Shown: one piece after another, positions 15,361 to 24,240 of the stretch
Layout: each line of letters begins with the position of its first letter
Position numbering within the stretch: position 1 is the first letter of the stretch
Origin: Microbacterium mitrae
GTDB lineage: Bacteria; Actinomycetota; Actinomycetes; Actinomycetales; Microbacteriaceae
NCBI RefSeq assembly: GCF_008017445.1
Contig: NZ_VRSW01000003.1
Location: forward strand, 108,279 to 172,278
DNA length: 64,000 nt
Reading direction: 5' to 3'
Program-made: the position numbers and the translations under genes
Notes under the pieces: model-generated
What the model saw: the letters and a program-made list of their open reading frames with translations, nothing else
What the model was told of the DNA's origin: nothing
Database searches by the model: none

Positions 15361-16287
15361 ATGACCGCGCGAACACGACGGGAACAGGCCGCGGCCCAAC
15401 AGGGTCTGCTGCCTTCCCGTCGTGGGGCGCGGCACCAATCGACGCGTATTGACGCGTCGCGGCGAGGGTTCGCCACGACGCTGCGCGCGCTGGAACAACT
15501 GGCTGATACCGGCGCGCAGGTGTCGCTTCACGTGCGTGATCTGGACCGCGGGCACGTCGTGGTGGCCGGAGACGACTTCGTCGCGCAGCCCATCGGTGGC
15601 GTCGGCGTTGTGGCGGTGTTGCTCGAGGTGGCGGTGCAGTTTGACGCCGGAACCCTCGATGCGAACGAGCTTGTCGACCGCAGCACCGTGGCGCCGGCAC
15701 CGGTTGCGGGGTTGTGGAACCATTTGGCCGCGACAAATTTCACGCTCGCTGATGTCGCGGTGCTGGCGGCAGCGACGGGAGACCCGGTTGCGACCAACGC
15801 GCTTCTTGCGCGCGTTGGCACGGAGGCGGTGCGGGCGCGGCTCGAGAGTCTGGGCCTGACGAGCCTCGCCGTGCTCGATGGTTTTCGCGACGATCGTGGC
15901 CCCGATCACGCCCCCGATCACGCCGTCGGTTCGACCCGTGAAACGGCCGGCCTGTTCGCGGCCCTCGTCAACAGCAAGGTGGTGGCGCCGGCGATCAGCG
16001 CGCAGGTAGCCGAATGGTTGAGCCTCAACCAAGACCTCAGCCTGGTGGCCTCAGCGACCGGTCTTGACCCGTTCGACCACGAGAACGACAAGCATCGCAT
16101 TCTGTTTATCAATAAGACGGGGCGTGCCGACGGGGTGCGGGCCGAAGCGGGCGTGCTCGCTGGCCCTCGCGCCGGCGTTGCCTACGCCATCACGGTGTGC
16201 TTTGACGATCTCTCGATCGGCCACCGTCTGCGGGTGCACGACGCGATGCGCACCTTCGGCATCGAACTCATGGAGTACGTGTTCTGA
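15361..16287 (+). CDS. Class A beta-lactamase-fold protein lacking SxxK
   Basis: A 308-residue protein with the layout of a class A beta-lactamase or serine hydrolase. It has the N-terminal strand pair (VSLHVRDLDRGHVVV), a helix ending VAVLLEVAVQFDAGTLD, an SDN-like GDPVATN and an intact INKTGR (KTG) box. Aligning VAVLLEV with the usual KVPVLLEV puts Gly and Val where the nucleophile Ser and general-base Lys of SxxK should be, so hydrolysis is not expected. There is no signal peptide. The ATG begins 1 nt after the M13 stop, so the two are likely co-transcribed. It may act as a binding or scaffold protein; function is unknown. Confidence 0.75.
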   Translation: MTARTRREQAAAQQGLLPSRRGARHQSTRIDASRRGFATTLRALEQLADTGAQVSLHVRDLDRGHVVVAGDDFVAQPIGGVGVVAVLLEVAVQFDAGTLDANELVDRSTVAPAPVAGLWNHLAATNFTLADVAVLAAATGDPVATNALLARVGTEAVRARLESLGLTSLAVLDGFRDDRGPDHAPDHAVGSTRETAGLFAALVNSKVVAPAISAQVAEWLSLNQDLSLVASATGLDPFDHENDKHRILFINKTGRADGVRAEAGVLAGPRAGVAYAITVCFDDLSIGHRLRVHDAMRTFGIELMEYVF

Positions 16288-16345
16288 GGTTCCGTCTCGC
16301 TGCGCTCGCTCAGCGGGCGGCGCGGGCTCAGCGGGCTGCGCTCGC
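16288..16345. repeat. CTCAGCGGGC tandem repeats
   Basis: GCTCAGCGGGC-type units recur about four times between the beta-lactamase-like gene and the convergent LacI gene. Confidence 0.5.
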
Positions 16346-17374
16346 TCAGCGGGCTGGGGGTGCGGTGGAGGCGCGGACGATGAGTTCGCTGTGTACCGGG
16401 CGGATCGCAGCCTCGGCATCGGTGCCCTCGATGGTCGCGATCACGCGGTGTGCGGCCGCCGCGCCGACCTCTTCGAACGGCTGGCGCACGGTCGTCAGTG
16501 CGGGGGAGGCGTAGGCGGCGAGGGCGATGTCGTCAACACTCACAACGGAGACGTCGTCGGGAACAACGCGACCCGCTTCGTGCAGCGCGCGGATCACGCC
16601 AAACGCCATTTCGTCTGAGGCGACAAACACCGCCGTTGCGCCGGGAATGAGGGCGAGGGTTCGACCGGCACGGTAGCCAGATTCTGGTGTCCAGTCGGCG
16701 GGGATTACGGGGGGTGCCTCGATGCCGCGCTCGCGCAGCACCGCCTCCCACTCCTCGCGGCGCACGATCGCCTCTTCCCAATACTCATCGCCCGCCACAT
16801 GCCAGACGGTCTTGTGCCCCAGCTCAAGCAGGTGCTCGACAGCCAGCCGGGCGACGTGGCGCTGGTCGATGATGATGCCATCGCCTGAGCTGGTACGACT
16901 CTTCGTCGGCAGCGTGGATGGCGTTCGCTGCGTGCGCAGGCGCATCTCGGGGCTGTCGAAGTCGGTGGGAACCCCCAGAATGATGCCTTCGGCCCCCTGG
17001 CCTTCAAGGCGGTCGAAGGCGGCAAGCACGGTCTCGCGAGGCGCGTGATCGGGCACCGTCGCGGTCGTAACCGTATAGCCCTTTTCTTCCGCGACGCGCT
17101 CGATACCCACCGTCAGGGCGCCGGATGAGAATCGGTCGGTCGCCAAGATAATGAGGCCGAGAATGTGCGTGCGGCCAGAGGCTAGCGACGCCGCCGCGGC
17201 GTGGACGCGGTAGCCCAGTTGCTCGACGGCGGCCAGCACGCGCTGTTTCGTTGCCTCTTTGACATTGTCTTGGCCACTCATCACGCGTGACACGGTTTGC
17301 GTTGAAACGCCGGCAATGCGAGCAACGTCTACCTGGCTGGGGGCGTGATTGGACGACGGGCGGCGCGGTGACAT
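16346..17374 (-). CDS. LacI-family transcriptional regulator
   Basis: A 342-residue sugar-responsive repressor. The N-terminal helix-turn-helix is VDVARIAGVSTQTVSRVMSG with hinge helix LASGR, followed by a periplasmic-binding-fold effector domain (ILGLIILATDR ... DDVSVVSVDDIALAAYASPALTTVRQP). It is divergent from the GH35 beta-galactosidase gene, which it probably represses through the site at 17440-17453. The start at 17374 lies 6 nt from a TACGAT -10 box and begins just before the HTH; the upstream in-frame extension is not needed. Confidence 0.92.
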   Translation of the reverse strand: MSPRRPSSNHAPSQVDVARIAGVSTQTVSRVMSGQDNVKEATKQRVLAAVEQLGYRVHAAAASLASGRTHILGLIILATDRFSSGALTVGIERVAEEKGYTVTTATVPDHAPRETVLAAFDRLEGQGAEGIILGVPTDFDSPEMRLRTQRTPSTLPTKSRTSSGDGIIIDQRHVARLAVEHLLELGHKTVWHVAGDEYWEEAIVRREEWEAVLRERGIEAPPVIPADWTPESGYRAGRTLALIPGATAVFVASDEMAFGVIRALHEAGRVVPDDVSVVSVDDIALAAYASPALTTVRQPFEEVGAAAAHRVIATIEGTDAEAAIRPVHSELIVRASTAPPAR

Positions 17375-17380
17375 ATCGCC

Positions 17381-17386
17381 ATCGTA
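17381..17386 (-). promoter_or_regulatory. -10 box TACGAT of the lacI-type gene (leaderless)
   Basis: TACGAT, 6 nt, ATG at 17374. Confidence 0.5.
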
Positions 17387-17398
17387 GTGGCTTTCATA

Positions 17399-17418
17399 AA
17401 GAAGTCCGAGCACTTCTT
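17399..17418. promoter_or_regulatory. AAGAAGT-n6-ACTTCTT inverted repeat
   Basis: A perfect 7-bp inverted repeat with a 6-nt spacer in the lacI/GH35 divergent promoter region. It could be a second operator or a small hairpin. Confidence 0.4.
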
Positions 17419-17439
17419 GTCGGTTTCCCGTAGGATAAA

Positions 17440-17453
17440 TGTGAGCGCAAACA
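17440..17453. promoter_or_regulatory. Candidate LacI-family operator TGTGAGCGCAAACA
   Basis: An imperfect palindrome with the central CG and TGT/ACA ends typical of LacI/GalR operators, placed between the divergent repressor and the beta-galactosidase gene. Confidence 0.55.
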
Positions 17454-18569
17454 CTTCTGGCGTGAGCGCGAAATTCAGCGGTTCTCAACCTGTTGCTGCG
17501 CTAGCAGCCGCAGGTAAATGGTTCCGTTCACACAAACGACATTGACGTCAACGCCGACGCAACGATACGCAGGAGCACACATGACACCGAACAGTTCTGT
17601 CGAGACCGAGGTCACGGCGGCACTGACCGTTCGCGACGGCGAGCTGTTGCGCGACGGCAAAACGCACCGCATTCTCTCCGGTGCGCTGCACTACTTTCGG
17701 GTGCACCCCGATCAGTGGGAAGACCGCCTGCGCCGGCTTGCCGCGATGGGCGCGAACACCGTTGACACCTACGTTGAGTGGAACTTTCACGAGCGCACCG
17801 AGGGCGAGATTTCGTTTGAGGGCTGGCGCGATCTCGAACGATTCATCACCCTGGCTGGCGAGATTGGCCTCGACGTCTTCTTGCGACCCAGCCCCTACAT
17901 TTGCGCCGAATGGTCAAACGGCGGTATTCCGCACTGGCTGAGCGCGCGGGTGCATGCCCTGCGCACCTCTGACCCCGAATTTCTTCGCGCGGTATCTGCC
18001 TGGTACGACGAACTCATGCCGCGCATGGTTCCGCTTCAGGCAGCATTCGGCGGCCCGATTGTGGCGATCCAGCTGGAGAACGAATACGGCTCCTTCGGCA
18101 CCGACCGTACCTACCTCGAATTCTTGCGCGATGACCTCATCGCCCGCGGCTTCGTCGAACTGCTCACCACCGCCGATGGCATCACCACCGACATGATCGA
18201 AAACGGCTCGGTCGATGGGGTAATGGGCACCTTCACCTTCGGCACCGGCGTCGCACGTGCGGTCGAGCTCAAGGCGCCAGAGGCGCACCTCATGTGCAGC
18301 GAAATGTGGGGCGGCTGGTTTGACCACTGGACAGAGAAGCATCACGTGCGCTCGGCTGCGAGCATGATCGGAACCATCGATGAGCTGCTGGCTGCGGGTG
18401 GTTCCGTCTCGCTCTACATGGCTCACGGCGGCACGAACTTTGGGCTGTGGAACGGCGCCAATTTTGATGGCGCGCTGCAACCCACGGTGACGAGTTACGA
18501 CTCGGACGCGCCAATTGGCGAGGATGGGCGCATCAATGCCAAATTCCTCGCGCTGCGCGAGGCGTTCGC

Positions 18570-18687
18570 GCCTTACAAAGTGGGTGGGCGTGCGGGTGCG
18601 GGTGTGCGGTGTGCGGGTGCGGTGCGGGTGCGGGTGCGTTGCGTTGCGAGGCGGGGTTGCGTTGCGGGGTTGGGTGCGGTGCGGGGC
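18570..18687. repeat. GTGCGG/GGGTGC low-complexity tract
   Basis: Near-tandem GGGTGCGGGTGTGCGG-type sequence begins where GH35 homology stops and runs up to the 90-bp palindromic element. Confidence 0.7.
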
Positions 18688-18777
18688 GGAACAGGGGATG
18701 GCTACGACGATATCTCCGGGCCACCCTGCGGGTGGCCTGCCAGACCCGCCAATATCGTCTCCGCCATCCCCTGCTCC
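18688..18777. repeat. 90-bp nested palindromic element, copy 1
   Basis: The outer arms (about 26 bp: GGAACAGGGGATGGCT... and its near complement ...GCCATCCCCTGCTCC) differ at a few positions. An inner hairpin GGCCACCC-TGC-GGGTGGCC is perfect. A nearly identical copy lies at 55483-55572. It has REP/MITE-like architecture and no ORF of its own. Confidence 0.8.
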
Positions 18778-18800
18778 TTCGGAGGCAGGTGCGGGTGGCG

Positions 18801-19050
18801 AGGGGCACAGCGACCGAGTCGAGGCGGGCGGGTTGCGAGGGCCGCCGATGAGCGAAGGGGTAGGGCGACCGAGACGAAGCGGCGCGGGTTGCGGGGGTGC
18901 GCCCGTTGAGCGAAGGGGGCACGGCGACCGAAACGAGGTGGGCGGGTTGCGAGGGTACGCCCGTTGAGTGAAGGGGCACGGGGATCGAGACGAGGTGGGC
19001 GGGTTGCGAGGGGCACAGCGACCGAGATGAGGCGGGCGGGTTGCGGGGGT
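18801..19050. repeat. Tandem units of about 57 bp (GCGACCGAGACGA...GTTGAGCGAAGGGG)
   Basis: Four to five degenerate units carry GCGACCGAGACGAGG, GCGGGTTGCG and CCGTTGAGCGAAGGGG in order, with the last unit shortened. The 18910-19486 gap contains only these units and scattered GGAACC/GGTTCC motifs; no credible gene is seen. Confidence 0.7.
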
Positions 19051-19474
19051 TGCGGGGTAGCGCAGCGCGCCAGTTGTGTTGCGGTGTCGTCGCGCGTCGG
19101 AGATGTTGTTAGATGTTCCCCGACGCGCCGCGCATTCGTCCCACCAGACACGTGGCTTCCGACGTGCGGCGGCGATGGTGTTCGCAAGGCGGCCGACCCG
19201 GGGTCGCAGTTGAAACAGCGTAGGTGAGCCTGCGAGGCCGCCCCGAAACCTTGAGTTTCGTGGTTCCGTTGTCCCTGGTCGGAACCTCTGAGACTGGTGT
19301 GGCATGACTGCGGCGTGTCTCGGGTCGGGTGGCGACATCTCCGACGCGGTGCAAGTTGGTGAGCGGAACCACGGTGCGGCTACGGGCGGGCCCAGCGTTG
19401 AGCGGAACCACGGTGCGGCTCCGCGAGGGGGTGGGCGTTGAGCCGCTCAACGCGGGAGTCGAAGCGGACCGGCG

Positions 19475-19480
19475 TAGGGT
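19475..19480 (+). promoter_or_regulatory. -10 box TAGGGT (leaderless)
   Basis: TAGGGT, 6 nt, then the ATG at 19487. Confidence 0.55.
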
Positions 19481-19486
19481 TTGAGT

Positions 19487-19861
19487 ATGCTCCCCACCGA
19501 CGCGACGCCCCACCGCCGTGAGTCTGACCGCGAGGTGGTTGGCTACATTCTGCCCGCGGGAGAGCTGTGGCAAGGCATTGACGTGCTGGGCCGCGCAGTT
19601 GGCGACCCGGCCGAGTGGCTGGAGGTCGAAGAACGTCTCGAGGTGTGGGGTCTGTCGTTTCTGGCCGACCCGTGGACGCTCGAATTGCCAGAAGGCCCGG
19701 TGCGCGTGCGTCTCGTTGAGGTGACGCCCGACGGCATCGTCGCGAAGAGCGAAGACTTCGGCGCCATCGATGCGCCGTCAACGCGCTACGAGCTGCCGTG
19801 GCCGGCGCCAGTGACCCTGCGACCAACGCGACCAGACGACCCCAATCCCTTCTTCTCGTAG
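19487..19861 (+). CDS. Hypothetical protein (124 aa)
   Basis: Unrecognised soluble protein. It alternates beta-strand-like stretches (REVVGYILPAGELWQGIDVLG; RLEVWGLSFLADPWTLEL; VRVRLVEVTPDGIVAKSEDF) and ends in a Pro/Asp-rich tail (RPTRPDDPNPFFS). There is no membrane segment or signal peptide. The start at 19487 follows the leaderless -10 rule; a TTG two codons upstream is the alternative. It precedes glyS by 110 nt on the same strand, but glyS has its own promoter. Confidence 0.7.
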   Translation: MLPTDATPHRRESDREVVGYILPAGELWQGIDVLGRAVGDPAEWLEVEERLEVWGLSFLADPWTLELPEGPVRVRLVEVTPDGIVAKSEDFGAIDAPSTRYELPWPAPVTLRPTRPDDPNPFFS

Positions 19862-19886
19862 CCGCAGCCCGTGGTTCCGTCGCCCG

Positions 19887-19913
19887 TTGACGGTGCCCGC
19901 GCTCGCGTAGACT
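19887..19913 (+). promoter_or_regulatory. glyS promoter, TTGACG / TAGACT
   Basis: TTGACG and TAGACT are separated by 15 bp (slightly short), followed by a leader of about 55 nt and a GGAG Shine-Dalgarno before glyS. Confidence 0.5.
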
Positions 19914-19971
19914 TGACACATCACGCGGCCTATGCCGCGAAGCCCCACCCCTCACGACCATTGGAGCCACC

Positions 19972-21357
19972 ATGGCCGAGCAGTCCCGTCTCGACAAAGT
20001 CATTGCCCTCGCCCGTCACCGCGGGTTCGTGTTTCAAGCGGGTGAGATTTACGGCGGTTCGCGTTCGGCGTGGGACTACGGCCCCCTCGGTACCGAGCTG
20101 AAGGAGAACATCCGTCGGCAGTGGTGGCAGACGTTCGTTCGCGGCCGCGGCGACATGGTGGGCCTGGACTCATCGATCATTCTGCCCAAGCGCGTGTGGG
20201 AAGCCTCCGGTCACGTCGCGACGTTCTCTGACCCGCTGATCGAGTGCCTGCAGTGCCACAAGCGTCACCGCGAAGACCACCTGATCGAGGCCTACGTCGC
20301 GAAGAAGGGTCGGGAGCCGGAGAACGGTCTTGCCGACATCGTGTGCCCCGACTGCGGAACCCGCGGCAAGTGGACCGAGCCGAAGGCGTTCTCTGGCCTG
20401 GTCAAGACCTACCTCGGTGTCGTCGACGACGAGTCTGGTCTGCACTACCTGCGCCCGGAGACCGCGCAGGGCATTTTCGTGAACTTCACCAACGTGCTCA
20501 CCGCGTCACGCAAGAAGCCGCCGTTTGGTATCGGCCAGGTTGGTAAGGCGTTCCGCAACGAAATCACCCCCGGAAACTTCATTTTCCGCACGCGTGAGTT
20601 CGAGCAGATGGAGATCGAATACTTCACCCCGCCCACCGAGGCGCAGCAGTGGTTTGAGCACTGGGTGCAGGTGTGCTGGGACTGGTTTGTTGACCTCGGC
20701 ATCAACCCGGAGAACATGCGCCAGTTCGACGTGCCGGAGGACGAGCGCGCGCACTACTCCGCCGGAACCATCGACTTCGAGTACCGCTTCGGGTTCCAGG
20801 GCTCCGAGTGGGGCGAGCTCATGGGTGTCGCGAACCGCACCGATTACGACCTCAGCAGCCACTCCGAAGCGTCGGGTCAGAGCCTGACGTTCTTCGACCA
20901 GGCATCGGGCGACCGCTACACGCCATACGTGATTGAGCCGTCGTTTGGTCTGACGCGCTCGATGATGGCCTTCCTCGTTGACTCTTACGTTGAAGAAGAG
21001 GTGCCCAACGCGAAGGGCGGCGTCGATACTCGCACCGTGCTGAAGCTTGACCCGCGTCTGGCTCCCATCAAGGTGGCCGTGCTGCCGCTCAGCCGCAACG
21101 AAAAGCTCTCGCCGCTCGCGCGCCAGGTTGCCGACGACCTCCGCGGTGTGTGGAACATCGACTTCGACGACGCCGGCGCCATCGGCCGCCGCTACCGTCG
21201 CCAAGACGAAATCGGCACCCCGTTCTGCGTCACCGTTGACTTCGAGTCGCTCGAAGACAACGCCGTCACCGTGCGTGACCGCGACACCATGGAACAGCAG
21301 CGCGTCTCGATCGACGAGTTGCACGCCTTCCTCGCGGAGCGCCTGCGCGGCGCCTAA
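19972..21357 (+). CDS. glyS: Glycyl-tRNA synthetase, class II homodimeric type
   Basis: A 461-residue enzyme that charges tRNA-Gly. The class II motifs are in place: motif 1 region ([22 protein letters not shown]), motif 2 [28 protein letters not shown] and motif 3 [12 protein letters not shown] small Cys-containing insertion (CLQCHKRH ... [10 protein letters not shown]) looks like a zinc-ribbon. The C-terminal anticodon-binding domain begins near [10 protein letters not shown]. Size and order match the single-subunit form of Gram-positives. GGAGCC lies upstream of the ATG. A strong terminator follows. Confidence 0.97.
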   Translation: MAEQSRLDKVIALARHRGFVFQAGEIYGGSRSAWDYGPLGTELKENIRRQWWQTFVRGRGDMVGLDSSIILPKRVWEASGHVATFSDPLIECLQCHKRHREDHLIEAYVAKKGREPENGLADIVCPDCGTRGKWTEPKAFSGLVKTYLGVVDDESGLHYLRPETAQGIFVNFTNVLTASRKKPPFGIGQVGKAFRNEITPGNFIFRTREFEQMEIEYFTPPTEAQQWFEHWVQVCWDWFVDLGINPENMRQFDVPEDERAHYSAGTIDFEYRFGFQGSEWGELMGVANRTDYDLSSHSEASGQSLTFFDQASGDRYTPYVIEPSFGLTRSMMAFLVDSYVEEEVPNAKGGVDTRTVLKLDPRLAPIKVAVLPLSRNEKLSPLARQVADDLRGVWNIDFDDAGAIGRRYRRQDEIGTPFCVTVDFESLEDNAVTVRDRDTMEQQRVSIDELHAFLAERLRGA

Positions 21358-21369
21358 GCCCTCATCGCC

Positions 21370-21414
21370 AAAACGGAACCTCTCCTCAAGACCTGAGGAG
21401 AGGTTCCGTTTTTC
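21370..21414 (+). terminator. Rho-independent terminator of glyS
   Basis: An 18-bp perfect stem (AACGGAACCTCTCCTCA and its complement) with a 5-nt loop (AGACC), followed by a T run. Both arms contain the GGAACC/GGTTCC hexamer. Confidence 0.9.
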
Positions 21415-21424
21415 GCATCCTCGC

Positions 21425-21913
21425 TCACCCGGCTCGAGCGACCTCAGCCACCCATGAAATCGTGCTCCGTCCCGGTTCTCCGTCGACGAGGACCAAGTAC
21501 GTCGCCGACACCACGATCACATTCGCCGTCGCATCTGGCGACATCGACAGGATGAGTGAAATTGACTGGGTAGCCCCGTCTTCAACCATCGAGCCATCAC
21601 CCGTCTTGCCGTCGTACGTCAGGGGCGGGGGCGACATCGGATCGATCGCGTCTAGGCCTTGCGGGTAGAGGCCAATGGTGAGCGTCGATGGGCTCGCAGT
21701 ATTGCTGATCGTCACCCGGATGTCGTGCGTCGTTGGCACTCGCCCCACTCGGTCGAAGTTCTCGCCCGGTGCGACATTTTCGGTCTCGTCCGTTCGCCAC
21801 TCGATCGCAAACGGAGCGACGACGACGCCATTGACGCGCAGAACCGGCGGAGTGTCCGGAAGCTCGTCAGGCTCCATGAATCCCTGGTCGTTCCCTAGTG
21901 TCTGGTCGTTCAT
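21425..21913 (-). CDS. Hypothetical protein (162 aa)
   Basis: Unrecognised. The N-terminal third is acidic and Pro-rich (MNDQTLGNDQGFMEPDELPDTPP region). The remainder looks like an all-beta sandwich (VLRVNGVVVAPFAIEWR; HDIRVTISNTASPSTLTIGL; ANVIVVSATYLVLVDG). There is no signal peptide, so it is probably cytosolic. The start at 21913 with a GAGGGCGA purine stretch is preferred to the ORF's earlier Met because the extra 21 residues are Arg/Pro-rich. It is convergent with glyS across the terminator. Confidence 0.65.
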   Translation of the reverse strand: MNDQTLGNDQGFMEPDELPDTPPVLRVNGVVVAPFAIEWRTDETENVAPGENFDRVGRVPTTHDIRVTISNTASPSTLTIGLYPQGLDAIDPMSPPPLTYDGKTGDGSMVEDGATQSISLILSMSPDATANVIVVSATYLVLVDGEPGRSTISWVAEVARAG

Positions 21914-22066
21914 TCGCCCTCGATTGGGTCGTGGCCTTGGTGGCCCGCGACGGTTGGCGCCGATTATGGCATTCACCCTGGGGCGCCAGTGTAGCCATGG
22001 TTGCCAGGATGATCACGAGAAGCGAGAATTCGAGACTCGACGTGCCGACTGTGAAAGAGTGACCTG

Positions 22067-22825
22067 GTGGTTGCACCGAATCCAGGTCCCAGCGAGGAGT
22101 CCGCTCAGCGGCCCTCGCTGGTGGGCGTCGCGGCTGTCGGCAGCCTGGTCTCCATCGGTCTGTGCGTGCTCGGTTGGTGGTGGCACGACCTACCTGACGA
22201 GGAGTCACGGCGGTTCCTAATGCTCGCGTTCGGCGGGCCTGCGATCACCGGGTTTGTCGGAACCGGTTTCGCGTACGTGCGCGGGTATCGGCCACGGGAA
22301 TTGGGGTGGTTGATCCCGGCGACATGGCTGGTGGCAACGCTGGCGGCGGCTCCGCTGGCTTTTGCGACGGAACCATCGGCTGGCTCGGTTGGCATGGCTG
22401 CGCTGGGTGCCGCGATCGCGCTTGCGACCGGTGGGCTCGCCTTCGGCTTCGTTGGTGTTCCGGTGACCATCCTGCTGCGAGCCGCATTCGCCCGCTCGAA
22501 ACCCGCGGCGTCAGCGGCGTGGTGGAGCGTTGCCGCACTGCTGTTTGCGGCCAGCATGCCGGCGGTCGTCATGGCGATTGACCCTGGTGACTCCCCGAGT
22601 TCGCGCGGCCGCGGAGTGCTGATCTGGCTGCGCATCTTCGGCGTGCCCATTGGCGAGGTGCGAAGCGACGCGACGCTATGGGTCGCACGCGGACTACTCG
22701 CGCTCGCGGCGGGCATCACGTATGTCGGCCACCGTGCGCACAAGCGCGAAAACCCGCGACCAGTGCGCCGCCAGTCGGGGCAGGGGAGGCGCCCTCGCCG
22801 CAATCGGTACCGGGCTCCGCAGTAG
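22067..22825 (+). CDS. Multi-pass membrane protein of unknown function
   Basis: A 252-residue integral membrane protein with about six to seven hydrophobic segments (for example VGVAAVGSLVSIGLCVLGWW; WLIPATWLVATLAAAPLAF; GGLAFGFVGVPVTILL) and a basic, Arg/Pro-rich C-terminal tail. No catalytic motif is recognised. It lies just upstream of the copper cluster but with its own GTG start, and no coupling to it is evident. Confidence 0.75.
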   Translation: MVAPNPGPSEESAQRPSLVGVAAVGSLVSIGLCVLGWWWHDLPDEESRRFLMLAFGGPAITGFVGTGFAYVRGYRPRELGWLIPATWLVATLAAAPLAFATEPSAGSVGMAALGAAIALATGGLAFGFVGVPVTILLRAAFARSKPAASAAWWSVAALLFAASMPAVVMAIDPGDSPSSRGRGVLIWLRIFGVPIGEVRSDATLWVARGLLALAAGITYVGHRAHKRENPRPVRRQSGQGRRPRRNRYRAPQ

Positions 22826-22872
22826 CTCTCCCAGGCGTCGGGGGAGCGGGGGAACTCTGGCAAACTAGAGGT

Positions 22873-23487
22873 ATGCGTTCGCCTCGTGTCACCCGCGTTC
22901 TTCGCGGTTCGATGGCAGCGGCGTTCGCAACCTTCATCGCGCTGATGTCGCACATCGCAGGCGGCGGCGCGCTGCCCGGCTGGGTCGGCATCGTGGTTCC
23001 GCTCGCCCTGTCGATGATCGTGTGCATTCTGCTCATGGGCCGCAAACTCTCCGCCATCCGCACCGCGGGAGGCGTCGCGGTCAGCCAGTTCTTGTTCCAC
23101 TCGCTCTTCATCTTTGGCACGGCGCCACACGCATCTGCGGGGGAGGGGACGAGCTATCACCATCACGGTGCTGCCGCCGCGCCCGCCTGGGAGTCGACCG
23201 CGACCCTGATCACCGCCGATGCCACGATGTGGGGCTGGCACGCCGCCGCTGCCGTCGTCACCGCCGCGGTGTTGTACCGCGCTGAACGTGCGGCGGCCAT
23301 CATGCATGCCCTCGCGCACGCGATTCGCGCCTGGATGCGCCGCGTCATCGTCGCGCTTGTTGGCATTCTGGTTGAACCGGCGCGCGCCACGCGCAGCGCG
23401 GTTGACACCACCATTCTTCCGGCGCTCAGCCGCCTCTTCGTCGCGACCGCCCGGCGGCGCGGCCCCCCTGCGTTCCGTGTGCTCTGA
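22873..23487 (+). CDS. Membrane protein next to the copper cluster
   Basis: A 204-residue protein with four or so hydrophobic segments and a His-rich extracytoplasmic or loop stretch (TSYHHHGAAAAP), plus other His in GWHAAAAVV and MHALAHAI. Its position directly upstream of copC-PCuAC-efeB and the His cluster suggest a metal-related membrane role, but I do not recognise the family. The ATG at 22873 has a weak AGAGG upstream. The longer in-frame ORF overlaps the previous gene and is rejected. Confidence 0.7.
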   Translation: MRSPRVTRVLRGSMAAAFATFIALMSHIAGGGALPGWVGIVVPLALSMIVCILLMGRKLSAIRTAGGVAVSQFLFHSLFIFGTAPHASAGEGTSYHHHGAAAAPAWESTATLITADATMWGWHAAAAVVTAAVLYRAERAAAIMHALAHAIRAWMRRVIVALVGILVEPARATRSAVDTTILPALSRLFVATARRRGPPAFRVL

Positions 23488-23492
23488 CTCCC

Positions 23493-23570
23493 TCCGCTGA
23501 ATAGCGGATTCCTTCACCTCGCCGCCTGTCACGGCGGGGTATCAACGCGCTGCCTGATGCCTAAGGCATC
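23493..23570 (+). promoter_or_regulatory. Three consecutive hairpins upstream of copC
   Basis: TCCGCT-GAAT-AGCGGA (23493-23508), CCGCC-TGTCAC-GGCGG (23522-23537) and GATGCC-TAA-GGCATC (23556-23570) lie back to back in the 100-nt gap, the last ending 9 nt before a possible ATG at 23580. No T run follows. They could be a structured leader or mRNA-processing site. Confidence 0.45.
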
Positions 23571-23591
23571 GGCGCGCAGATGGGTCACATC

Positions 23592-24209
23592 ATGCGTATT
23601 TCACGTATTTCGAGCGCGGCGGCAATTGTCGCGCTTCTGGTTCTCGCGCCGGCGACGGCGGCCTCCGCTCACGACGAGTTGGTCTCCAGCTCGCCCGCTG
23701 CAGGCGAGCAATTGAGCACCGCGCCTGAGTCGATCACGCTCGCGTTCTCGGCCGAGGTGCTCACCATGGGCGCCGCCATCATGGTGGTTGACGCCGACGG
23801 CACCGACTGGGTGGCAAGCGAGCCCGTCGTTGACTACGGCGAGGTCACCGCGACGCTCGAATCGGGCATGCCCGACGCCGGCTACGAGGTGCGTTGGCGT
23901 GTGGTTTCGAGCGACGGCCACCCCATTAGCGGTGTCATTCCGTTCACCGTTGGCGATGCCGAGCCGCTCGTGGCCGAGAGTGCGGCGCCGGCACAGTCGC
24001 AGGCGGCGGAACCAGGGGCTGCGGAACCAGGGGCTGCGGAACCAGGCAACCCGGAGGAAGAAGAGCAGGGCACGACAGCAGAAGGAGGGGTGCCGCGCGC
24101 ACTCCTCGTAGGAGGCGCGACGGCCATCATGGCCGGCGCCGTCTTCGCCCTTGTTTCTGTCATTCGTCGGCGCGCACGTCGTGCCGACACCGAGACGACC
24201 GATGCGTGA
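23592..24209 (+). CDS. copC: CopC-domain copper-binding protein
   Basis: A 205-residue exported protein. A Sec signal peptide ends at ASA, leaving His as the first mature residue (HDELVSSSPAAGEQL), the copper-ligand arrangement of the CopC family. The beta-barrel domain runs to VSSDGHPISGVIPFTV, with the second conserved DGH. A Pro/Glu linker with three AAEPG repeats (about 130-150) leads to a C-terminal membrane helix and a basic tail, a common actinobacterial layout. It heads a copC-PCuAC-DyP cluster for extracytoplasmic copper handling. An alternative start lies at 23580. Confidence 0.9.
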   Translation: MRISRISSAAAIVALLVLAPATAASAHDELVSSSPAAGEQLSTAPESITLAFSAEVLTMGAAIMVVDADGTDWVASEPVVDYGEVTATLESGMPDAGYEVRWRVVSSDGHPISGVIPFTVGDAEPLVAESAAPAQSQAAEPGAAEPGAAEPGNPEEEEQGTTAEGGVPRALLVGGATAIMAGAVFALVSVIRRRARRADTETTDA

Positions 24210-24240
24210 CATCGCGTCTCACAACGAAAGGCCTCTTGCC

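Larger units (their letters stand above)
17581..18909 (+). pseudogene. GH35 beta-galactosidase, 3' end lost to repeats
   Basis: The first 330 or so residues are a good glycoside hydrolase 35 TIM barrel: HRILSGALHYFRVHPDQWEDRL, FLRPSPYICAEW, the acid/base Glu in IQLENEYGSFG and the nucleophile Glu in MCSEMWGGWFDHW. After LREAFAPYKVGG the frame enters GTGCGG low-complexity DNA and then a 90-bp palindromic element, giving an Arg/Val/Cys-rich tail to the stop at 18909. Bacterial GH35 enzymes usually carry 200 or more further residues of beta-sandwich domains, so this copy is probably inactive or reduced. AGGAG precedes the ATG at 17581. The LacI neighbour and operator are intact. Confidence 0.75.

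Noticed and set aside
18702-19187. Minus-strand ORF across the repeats
   Set aside because: It translates the 57-bp tandem units and the palindromic element only; periodic low-complexity protein with no start signal.
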